Origin: Fimenecus sp045631225
GTDB taxonomy: Bacteria > Bacillota > Clostridia > Oscillospirales > Acutalibacteraceae
Direction: 5' to 3'
Length of the DNA stretch: 64,000 nt
NCBI GenBank assembly: GCA_045631225.1
Contig: JAZQUG010000033.1
Location: 1-64,000, forward strand
Part shown: one piece after another, positions 27,489 through 35,900 of the stretch
Layout of the letters: every line of letters starts with the position of its first letter
How positions within the stretch are numbered: position 1 is the stretch's first letter
Made by a program: the position numbers and the translations under genes
Notes under the pieces: generated by a model
The model's database searches: none
Told to the model about the DNA's origin: nothing
The model's input: the letters and a program-made list of their open reading frames with translations, nothing else

Positions 27489-28619
27489 TCAACCCTCAAT
27501 GATGCTTAGTAATAATGGTTTTACTACCTCTACATCAAACTGCTTACATCGTTCAAGATTGTTTTTGGAGACTGCCTCACATTTTTCAGATGATTTATAA
27601 AAGCTCATGATAGCCTCAGAAAACCCACCAACAGAGGTTGCCTGTACCAAAATGCCGCTATCTTCAGTCACAACATCCTTATGGCCTCTGTTTTCAGATG
27701 CAACAATCGGTAAACCAGATGCCATCTCTTCTATTAAGTTCAATCCCAAACCTTCTCTTATGCTTGCGGAAACTCCTAAATCACAAGCAGACAAAATTCT
27801 GTCCACATCGCTTCTGTATCCTAAAAATTGAATTCTGTCATCAGCATTTACTTGTTTACAAAGTTTCATAAGGCAATCTGCTTTTTCACCCGTACCCATA
27901 AACAATGCTTTTAATCCAGGGCACTCACCCTTAAGCGAAGCAATTGCTCTGATAATAACTTCCTGGTTTTTATTGTCATTTAATTCACCGATAACCGCAA
28001 CTACAAAATCATCACCGGATAGCCCAAACTCTTTACGAATTTCCACGCATTCATCTTTAGATGATTTATAGAACCTTGATGTGTTTACACCAATTCCGGG
28101 TATTTGATAAACCTTTCCGTTTTCCTTTACTTTGAACTCTTTTGCAGCCTCAAAATCCTCTTGATTTATTGTTACAAGTATATCAGTAAAATGTGCTGCA
28201 GAGCACTCAATTGCTTTATATATTAAACTGCTGAGCTTTGGTCCGCCTTTATAAAAATGAAAGCCATGAGCAATATAAGTAACTTTTGTCTCCTTTTTAT
28301 TAGCGAATGCCAATCTTGTTAAAAATCCCATTACAGGTTCATTGGTAACAACAATATCATAATGCTCATTTCGGGCAATTTTTCTCAATTGAAGAAAACC
28401 CTTCAGATTAGATATCTTGAATGGACTTCGGTTCAAATCTACCGTTTTAATTGAGCTATTTTTAATATCGCTGAAGAATTCAACCAAATCATTGACTCTT
28501 CCGCCAACGGGAGAGCAAACTAAATCTACACAATATCCTTGTTCGTTCCAATACCTAATATGCTCAGTAAAAAACTGAACTGCCATTAAGTCAGTACACG
28601 TCAACAAAATCTTTTTCAA
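27489..28619 (-). CDS. Family 4 glycosyltransferase (EpsD-like)
   Basis: GT-B fold enzyme of 376 residues. The layout is that of EpsD/CapM-like glycosyltransferases, usually acting early in repeat-unit assembly. Visible motifs are VTYIAHGFHFYKGGP near residue 120, VIGELNDNKNQEVIIRAI, and REGLGLNLIEEMASGLPIVAS. The start is TTG 28619, supported by GAGGTGG just upstream. The 114 bp before it, up to the BY-kinase gene, shows no clear signal. Confidence 0.85.
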   Translation of the reverse strand: MKKILLTCTDLMAVQFFTEHIRYWNEQGYCVDLVCSPVGGRVNDLVEFFSDIKNSSIKTVDLNRSPFKISNLKGFLQLRKIARNEHYDIVVTNEPVMGFLTRLAFANKKETKVTYIAHGFHFYKGGPKLSSLIYKAIECSAAHFTDILVTINQEDFEAAKEFKVKENGKVYQIPGIGVNTSRFYKSSKDECVEIRKEFGLSGDDFVVAVIGELNDNKNQEVIIRAIASLKGECPGLKALFMGTGEKADCLMKLCKQVNADDRIQFLGYRSDVDRILSACDLGVSASIREGLGLNLIEEMASGLPIVASENRGHKDVVTEDSGILVQATSVGGFSEAIMSFYKSSEKCEAVSKNNLERCKQFDVEVVKPLLLSIIEG

Positions 28620-28733
28620 TTGCCCACCACCTCAATTATTTTCAAAAATATTTTTCAAAACAGGAGCTTCACCATCTTGATATTCACAATAAGAGTTATG
28701 AAGCCTTCAGATTTACTCATTTTCCTATATCAT

Positions 28734-30254
28734 TTAAACCCCTACATCATCTTCAAAGCTGAAGCCGTAGTCATCTTCACCAGTTTTACCGTATTTACCG
28801 TACTTACCGTACTTGCCACCATATTTGCTATATTTACCGTATCTGCCATAACTCTTGTAATAGCCGTATTTATTGTAAGCCTTATAGTAGCCATAACCCA
28901 TAATGCTGGTTTGGGCACCATTTAAAATGCAACCTAAAATTTCAGAACCAGTAGAAATTAAAGAATCCAAACCATCCTGAATTTTAGAAATTCTTACGGT
29001 ATCCTGTAAAATCACATATAAAACACCATCTGAGACCTGCGCTATAAACAAAGCATCCGAATCAACGCCACAAGGTGCTGTATCAACAAAAATCAAGTCG
29101 TAATTCATCCTGAGTGAGGAGAAAATGCTTGCAAGATTATCACTGTTAATAGCTTCCTCCTTATCTCCGTCATCAACCAGCTTCATAACATAAATTTTGT
29201 GCTTATCCAAATATGCAATTTTATACTTATCCGTAACAATTGAATAATCTAATTCATCCTCATTAACTCTGAGAGCCTTTAACACACCGGAGCTGTTCGT
29301 ATCAAGGTCTGCAATAAGCACCTTTTTGCCTATTAATGCAAAGGACAGTGCCATATTAACGCAAACAGTTGTTTTACCTTCATCAGCAATAGTACTTGTA
29401 ACTGTAATAACCTTTTTATCATTTCTTAACATCATTTTGAGAAGACTTCTTAATGACCTAATGCTGTCAGAAAATCTATCATCAGTTAAATTACTGCTGA
29501 TAAGCAAGGGCTCCACACCCTCCTTGGGATTTTTCTTAAGGATGATATGCGGAACAATCCCCAGACACTTAATGTTGAGATTATTTTTTATATCCTTTTT
29601 GGTTCGTACTGTAGTTCTTAAAATTGTATAGCCAAGTAAAAAAATCACTCCTAAAAGTAAGCCGTAGGTAACGCCCTTGAAAATCTCGTTAAAATAGCCA
29701 GGATCATTATAAGGTTCTTCCGGCAGAATAGGGCTTCTAATAACATTAAACTTGATATTACCAACAACATATTTTGCAATTTCAGGATAATTTTCCATAG
29801 TGCTTATAAGCACATCATATGTCAATTGAGGTTCAAAGCCCTCTGCACATAATGTAAACATATTTGAGCCTGAAACAGATGATGCAGTCAGGCTGACAGG
29901 AATCGAAGATAACTGCAAATCCGCCGCCACAGCATCCTGCAACAATTTGCTGCTTAAAATTCCGGGAAAGGTTGCAGAAAGGTGAGAGGCTGTTGAAGCA
30001 TCATAATAGAAATTATACTCAGAAACACCCTTCATAGAGGAAGATCTGTCCTGTGTGCTGACTGTAAAGGTAACCTCAGCCTTATACATTGGCACGAAGT
30101 TCCTGTGACAGTTAAAAACTGAAAAACCACAGAATACCACGCAAATAATTGCAATAACACACCAATACTTTTTTAATCCGCGACAAAAATCACTGACATA
30201 AAAGGATGCATCATCGTTATCGTTAAATTGTAATCCTCTTTCATTAATACTCAT
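28734..30254 (-). CDS. Wzz-type chain-length regulator fused to BY-kinase, with Tyr-rich tail
   Basis: Protein of 506 residues. It has a membrane helix at about 30-50, an extracellular Wzz domain, a second membrane helix at about 190-210 and a cytoplasmic BY-kinase domain. Kinase motifs are Walker A TSTIADEGKTT, Walker A' LIADLDTNSS and Walker B DLIFVDTAPCGVDSDA. The last 55 residues contain 15 tyrosines, many as KYG repeats, the expected autophosphorylation cluster. BY-kinases control chain length and export of polysaccharides by cycles of phosphorylation. It is the second of two tandem Wzz/kinase genes. Confidence 0.9.
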   Translation of the reverse strand: MSINERGLQFNDNDDASFYVSDFCRGLKKYWCVIAIICVVFCGFSVFNCHRNFVPMYKAEVTFTVSTQDRSSSMKGVSEYNFYYDASTASHLSATFPGILSSKLLQDAVAADLQLSSIPVSLTASSVSGSNMFTLCAEGFEPQLTYDVLISTMENYPEIAKYVVGNIKFNVIRSPILPEEPYNDPGYFNEIFKGVTYGLLLGVIFLLGYTILRTTVRTKKDIKNNLNIKCLGIVPHIILKKNPKEGVEPLLISSNLTDDRFSDSIRSLRSLLKMMLRNDKKVITVTSTIADEGKTTVCVNMALSFALIGKKVLIADLDTNSSGVLKALRVNEDELDYSIVTDKYKIAYLDKHKIYVMKLVDDGDKEEAINSDNLASIFSSLRMNYDLIFVDTAPCGVDSDALFIAQVSDGVLYVILQDTVRISKIQDGLDSLISTGSEILGCILNGAQTSIMGYGYYKAYNKYGYYKSYGRYGKYSKYGGKYGKYGKYGKTGEDDYGFSFEDDVGV

Positions 30255-30305
30255 TCTTGTAATCTTCCTTTTTCGGATCAGAAATAGTGTTTAACCTCTT
30301 AATTG

Positions 30306-31700
30306 TCATCTGTTGAGTGAGAAAATGCCCACATCACCGGCGCCTGTAAATTCTGCCACAGGTATATCCGGATGAACGTCATTAAGAATACAGCCTGTCA
30401 AATTACCACCCACATCTGTAATGGTTGAAATAGCATCATTTATTGTGGTAGTTTCAACAACATCTGTTTTTATTACAAGAAGAGTCTTATCTGCCACCTT
30501 AATAAATTCACTTACAGATGAGTCAACAGAAATAGGTGCTGTGTCAATCACAACATAATCCGCCATGTTTTTGAGAGTCCTGATAGTTTTCTTAGCCGCA
30601 CCACTCTCAACCCACTTGTGGCTGTTAGCGTACGGACGAGAGTTAAAAGCTAAAAACAGATTGGTTTTTTTATATCGCTTTAATTTGTAATTTTTTTCTG
30701 CAGTTTCACCACTTAAGAACACACCCAATTCAGAATTTTCTTCATTGGTACAACCAAAAAGCTTATAGATGGCAGGTTTTTTTCCATCCATATCCATTAA
30801 AACAACCTTTTTACCCTTACGAGCGAGAGAAAGAGCAATATTTGAAGAAATTGTTGATTTACCCTCATTTTCCGCAAAACTTGTAACAACAAAAACCTTT
30901 GAACCATCCTTCATTTTCTGATGCTCGATTTTTGCCACAATTCTTTTAAACGACTCCACATATCTTTTGCTTATAAAAGTGTTTCCCTCAATAAGCAAGC
31001 CTTTTTTCTTCTTTGAAATCAAGTCATCTAACTTTCTAACCTTATTTTCATGAGGTATACAACCCCAAAGATTTCCTTTGACTTTGTTTTTGAAATCTTT
31101 TTCGCATTTCACCGTATCTCTGAACACGGAGAAAGCAACAATTGCACCAATGCTGATAACAGCAATGAAAAACAAGGTCCGAGTTTTACTGTTCTGCAAA
31201 CCAACACTTGATGGAACAGAGGACATTGCAGGATATTTCAAAACGCTGATTACTGAATTTTGAAAAACCTCTTCAGAAATATTGGGATATACGTGAAGAA
31301 CAGCATTAAGAAGCTCGTAGGATTTTTTAGGACTGTCAGAAACAACACTTATATTTATAAAGTTTGTTTGAGACAATACCTTCGCAGTAATTTCACCGTC
31401 AAATTCCTCAAGACCAAGATATTCTGCAGCCGCCTTTTCCATAGTGGGCTCAGAAAAGACATTTGAAAAGACTTCTGCCATTTCAGAAGAAATACTGTAT
31501 GTAGACATACTGTGTGATGAAGAGCCTTTTAAATTGACAACAACGGTTGCAGTTGAGGTGTATTCAGGCTTGTAAAAACCGTACTCAGCAATATATATGC
31601 CCATAAGTCCTATCAAAAGGCATAGAAATACCACCCAGATATTTTTTATCAAATCTCTGAGAACACTGTAATATTCAATTGAAATTTTGCCTTTTCTCAT
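30306..31700 (-). CDS. Wzz-type chain-length regulator fused to BY-kinase-like ATPase, without Tyr tail
   Basis: Protein of 464 residues with the same layout as its downstream neighbour: membrane helices at about 17-38 and 175-195, a Wzz domain between them, then a kinase domain. Motifs are VTSFAENEGKSTISSN, VVLMDMDGKKPAIYKLFG and YVVIDTAPISVDSSV. It ends GAGDVGIFSLNR and lacks a tyrosine cluster, so it may be a modulator or partner of the Tyr-tailed copy. The order in transcription is this gene, then the Tyr-rich one, then the glycosyltransferases. Confidence 0.88.
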   Translation of the reverse strand: MRKGKISIEYYSVLRDLIKNIWVVFLCLLIGLMGIYIAEYGFYKPEYTSTATVVVNLKGSSSHSMSTYSISSEMAEVFSNVFSEPTMEKAAAEYLGLEEFDGEITAKVLSQTNFINISVVSDSPKKSYELLNAVLHVYPNISEEVFQNSVISVLKYPAMSSVPSSVGLQNSKTRTLFFIAVISIGAIVAFSVFRDTVKCEKDFKNKVKGNLWGCIPHENKVRKLDDLISKKKKGLLIEGNTFISKRYVESFKRIVAKIEHQKMKDGSKVFVVTSFAENEGKSTISSNIALSLARKGKKVVLMDMDGKKPAIYKLFGCTNEENSELGVFLSGETAEKNYKLKRYKKTNLFLAFNSRPYANSHKWVESGAAKKTIRTLKNMADYVVIDTAPISVDSSVSEFIKVADKTLLVIKTDVVETTTINDAISTITDVGGNLTGCILNDVHPDIPVAEFTGAGDVGIFSLNR

Positions 31701-31728
31701 AGAAATTACTCTCCCGAAATAAGTTTTA

Positions 31729-32544
31729 TCATACTACTACCACATTCAGAACGGAATGACCTTGCGCTCCGTTCTTGTCGGTAACTAAATAATCAACAAC
31801 ATATGTTCCGCTTGTTTTGAAATTCACATTATCATCTATGGTAACAAGAGAGGTCAAATTCTCATCATTTTTACTTGTAGCCTTAACGATATAATCTCTG
31901 AAATTAACGGTCTGACCCTTTTCTACATATATCAGGTATTCTTCAAGCTCAATCTTAGGAGCAGAAAGGTTTCTTTCCTCCATAATCAACGGAAGAGAAA
32001 GTGTTGATGTATCTCCTTTTTTGTTGGTAATGGAAAGCTCAAGAGTAAACACGCCCGTTACGGATGAGGTGTAATCAGGGCTTGTTATAACAACATCTCC
32101 GGAAATATCACCTTCGATACAATCCACAGCACCGATGCATGATGCAATATTTACATTTTCATAAAGTGAAAAGCACAGGCTGTCGGTCAATTTAAACCTT
32201 GGTGCTATATAGTCTGTATAGCCCAATGTTCTTTTGGCATGAGCAACATGGTTATCGCTGTCACAAACCGCATATATAACCTCGCAAACACCCGGCTGAA
32301 TAAATCTTGAAATAGATTCGACAATGATATCACCTGTCAAATCTCCATCCTTTTCATCGGTAGCCGTGACGCCCTTAAGAAGCTCCTCATCAGAAGCATT
32401 ACAGCTCACTTCAATAAAATCATTTTCTATTGTAATTTCAGGTATGGTGTTATCCTCCTGATTTTTTTGAAGAAGAAAAACACCACAAAAAGCTATCAGA
32501 GTGACAAAAAATACAATTATCACTGAGTTTCGCATTATTTGCAT
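31729..32544 (-). CDS. Membrane-anchored protein with Ig-like DUF5011-type repeats
   Basis: Protein of 271 residues. It has an N-terminal membrane anchor (SVIIVFFVTLIAFCGVFLL), then three beta-rich Ig-like repeats recognisable by TDEKDGDLTGDIIV, DCIEGDISGDVVIT and a final YLVTDKNGAQGHSVLNVV. DUF5011-type domains usually occur in secreted adhesins or glycan-binding proteins. It is the first gene of the polysaccharide operon, downstream of a strong promoter, so it may sit at the outer face of the assembly complex; this is inference. ATG 32544 follows TAGGAGAG and is chosen over ATG 32565. Confidence 0.78.
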   Translation of the reverse strand: MQIMRNSVIIVFFVTLIAFCGVFLLQKNQEDNTIPEITIENDFIEVSCNASDEELLKGVTATDEKDGDLTGDIIVESISRFIQPGVCEVIYAVCDSDNHVAHAKRTLGYTDYIAPRFKLTDSLCFSLYENVNIASCIGAVDCIEGDISGDVVITSPDYTSSVTGVFTLELSITNKKGDTSTLSLPLIMEERNLSAPKIELEEYLIYVEKGQTVNFRDYIVKATSKNDENLTSLVTIDDNVNFKTSGTYVVDYLVTDKNGAQGHSVLNVVVV

Positions 32545-32597
32545 AAAATCTCTCCTAAAGTGCATAATACGACATTTTCTTATAATTTATCATCATA

Positions 32598-32626
32598 ATT
32601 TTAACACATTTCCTATTATAATGCAA
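32598..32626 (-). promoter_or_regulatory. Promoter of the polysaccharide operon
   Basis: On the - strand, TTGCAT and TAAAAT are separated by 17 bases, with a TG one base before the -10 (extended -10). It lies about 55 bp upstream of the first gene and after the terminator of the preceding operon. It therefore separates the polysaccharide genes from the peptide locus. Confidence 0.7.
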
Positions 32627-32660
32627 GAAAATTAAATACTTTAGTTGATTTGAAAATATA

Positions 32661-32700
32661 AAAAAAAGCTTCGTGATAAATAATTACCACGAAGCTATTT
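32661..32700 (-). terminator. Rho-independent terminator of peptide locus 1
   Basis: On the - strand an AGCTTCGTG/CACGAAGCT stem (32668-32676 with 32688-32696) is followed by a run of seven T. It begins 12 bases after the stop of the small peptide gene, so the HprK-like, radical SAM, VWA and peptide genes end here. Confidence 0.85.
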
Positions 32701-32711
32701 TAAATTAGTTA

Positions 32712-32942
32712 TTATGAAACGAAGCCCTGTTCTGCGCCCAATTCAACTGAAGTGTATTTACAGTAATAATCAATCGGAACGTGTGTTTTACAAGATTCAT
32801 TCATACCAAAGATATTGTCTGCATCATATCCTTCACCGAGAATATCGGCAATAAGCTCCATATCAACCTTTACGAGACAAGAGCTGGCATTGCCAACAGA
32901 AGCCGCAGCAAATACGAGCGTTGGTTTTAAATAATTTTTCAT
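32712..32942 (-). CDS. Candidate precursor peptide 1 (76 residues, 3 Cys)
   Basis: Small protein of 76 residues starting MKNYLKPTLVF, with Cys at 22, 51 and 61. It has no signal peptide and no membrane helix. The motif Y-x-K-P-T-x-x-F near the N terminus, with a Cys 11 residues later, recurs in the small peptide at 61772. It also resembles the YxxP leader motif that PqqD-like domains bind in lasso precursors. It lies 15 bp after the VWA giant gene with its own strong AAGGAGG site and is followed directly by a terminator. A PqqD-like gene, an HprK-like ATPase and a radical SAM enzyme are in the same locus. I infer a ribosomally made, modified peptide; no known precursor family is recognised. 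Confidence 0.65.
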   Translation of the reverse strand: MKNYLKPTLVFAAASVGNASSCLVKVDMELIADILGEGYDADNIFGMNESCKTHVPIDYYCKYTSVELGAEQGFVS

Positions 32943-32957
32943 ATCACCAATACCTCC

Positions 32958-35900
32958 TTAAAATAATTTGAAAATAGATGCGAAAAGTCCTTTGAAGAAT
33001 GCCAAGATTCTGTCTAAGATATTCTCTACAGCAGGGACATCAACATCATTACCATCATCAGTTGGCTTATCAGTTGGTTCATTAGTTGGTTCATCAGTAG
33101 GATTATCATTAGGTTCGTCAACATTAGGTTCGTCAACGTCCGGCTGCTGTGCATCATCTGGAACCAAAGCATTGTAGTTATATGAGTTAGGCTCAACTGT
33201 TACTGGAGCCATAGAATATGACACTTCCATAACAGCCAAGTCATCACTTGTAGGAACAGCAGCTGCTGCACCTGTAAGCTTAAGATTATTGACACTAAGA
33301 AGTCCGTCACCTGTGTTTGTAATCATAACACTTGCTTTACCTGTGCTTGTATCAACATCAAGATAAGGTGTAATGTCGAAATACTGTTCTGTAGCTGTAT
33401 TTATGGAGAACTCTATTGGTTGTTTACCACCTGAAACAATCTTCGCTGTAGTAGGACCGTTAACTGCACGAAGGCTAATCATAACTCTTGAATCTGCATT
33501 ATCAAGCTGAACATTAAATGCAACTGAATGTGAACCTTCGCCACCTGTTGCCTTCTGCAAGTAAAGCTCGTGCTGAGGGCCTACAGATTGATAGTTTTTA
33601 AATGAGAGTGTAGGTACGTTGCCATCTTCATCAGCTTTAAGTGCACCTACAACATATGCAAACAAATCACCATCACCTGTAATAACATCGCCATTATCAA
33701 CAGCTGCTAACTCACCAATAACATTATGATATGAAGCACCCTTTTCAGAGTCAATGTAAAGTGAAGAATCGTCACCAAGAGGATTGTAAACACGAATGCT
33801 GTCGATATAGCAGTCAAGTGAAACATCTGCAGCAGCTGCAGTTCCACGATTTGCTGAAGAATTTTCAACAACAGGACCTGTACCACCGTTGAGAACTGAA
33901 TTGTCGTTAAACCAAACAAATTCAACCTCACTCATCGGTACGTTGATACCCATATCTCTTAAGAAGTTCTGAGCTGTGTATGTCTTATTAAACATACTTG
34001 AACGACCGCCTGTAATACCCTGAGCAGTTGAAAGGTAAGCTGCTGTAACTTCAACAGTGTAATCACCATATCCACCTGCATTAGTATAACTTACGATAGG
34101 AACCTGCTTGAGAAGAGCACCGTCATAGTTCTCTGTATCAACATAATATGTATCAACCATAAAGAGCTTTTCGATTTCACCTGCAGAGTTCTTGATATTA
34201 ACAAGCTGAATACCTGTATTTGCGCCACAAGCTGCCATAAGGTCAAAGCCTGTACCTGTATAGCTGAATGTCATTGTTTCACTACGCTTTGTAGTTGAAT
34301 TAACAGTTGCCTTTAATACTGTACCATTAGAATAGTCTGCGCCGTTATTTGCATAAACTTCATCATAGCCATAACGGTCGTTGTCACCTGAAAGTGACTG
34401 ACCTGTTGCAAGAGCCGCACCCTCAGAATTCCAGTTAGATTTAGTGAATGAACCGGCTGTTGAAGCAGTGAATCTGTTCTCTTCGAAAAGAACATTCGAA
34501 GCAGGAACAATGTTGATTCTGAACCAGTCATATGTTCCATCATCACGCTTGATAAGACAGAATGAACGGTTATCTTCTTCGGTATATTCACCTGATACAA
34601 GTTCATAAGTCATATCCTGATTTCCGTTAACAAAGTTAAGTGCAACATTGTCTGTTTCACGAACAGTTTTGTATGTTGACTGTCTGTTAAGACCAGCGTC
34701 AACAGAGCAAAGTGTACCGTTAATATCCGAGTCATACATTGGTAAATCATAGTCAAGAACATATGTGTATGTAGGAATATTGAAGTATTCTGTTGGGAAG
34801 TACTTGAATGCACCAGAATTATCTGTCTGGTAAATAGCTGTTGTAGCAGTATTATTAATTGATGTATTTGTAATATCTGCTGCTTCGTCAGCCTCCACGC
34901 CTGTAATTCTTATCTTGAGCTTATAGCCTGTTTTTTCTTTTGAAATATATTTTTCGCCGTAATCATAGCCTGTAATAGTGATTTTACGAGAATTTGATTC
35001 ATCATAGCTCAATTTAATATTGCCATCAACATATGCTGCACTTTCATCAAAGCTGAAACGTTCAACCTTATCATAAGAACCAGGAACAAGCTGGTGAGTA
35101 ATTTCAATACCTTCTGCAAGGCTACCGTCTTCATCAATGATTGGTTTGAATGCAGAAGTGAGTTCTTCATTAAGAATTGAGTTTACATCAAGGTTTGCAA
35201 TACCTACAGCTTCGTTCTTAACAAACTCATTGCCCATAATTGCAGCAAGGTTAACGAAGTTTTCAACAATAATATCACCAAGGTTTGAAGTGTAAGTTAC
35301 ACCGTCAACGTTTGCACCACCAAGCTCAGTCATTGATGTAGCTGCAGGATATTTTGAAGAAATTGCTTCCATATATTTATTTTTGTCAAAGTCAGCTCCG
35401 TCTTCACCAACGAGAACACTGAAAATGAATGCGCCTTTCTCTTTAGCCTGCATTGCTCTTACAATAGCATTATTTGCAGCAATTGTTCTTCCAGATGCAT
35501 CAGTATCATTACCGGGAACACCATCTGACATAAAAATAATTACACAGTTTCTGTCACCCGAAGCTTTGTAGTCCGCACCAGAGTTATTCATAATTTGAGT
35601 TGCGAAATCAAGCTCAATACCTGAATTATCTGTCTGTGCAGTTGTTTCAAGGTTAGAAATGTTACTAATCTGTGCTTGGAGGTTTGAAACATTTGAAGAG
35701 TTTGCATCCCAGAAAGCATTTGTAAAGCCTGATGTAGCCCATGAATTATTTGTATCAAGGTAAGATGAGCTTGCACCGTAATATGTAACAGCAATTCTGT
35801 TATCAGAACCCTGTGCTGCAATCTGACCAACAAGCTCTGATGCTTTTGCCTTGATTGTTTCAATACGTGTTGTTATGTTTGCTTCATATGAACCACAAGT

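Noticed and set aside
28620..28925. 101-codon hydrophobic open frame on the + strand
   Set aside because: Antisense to the Tyr-rich tail of the BY-kinase; its apparent membrane segments are the complement of KYG repeats.
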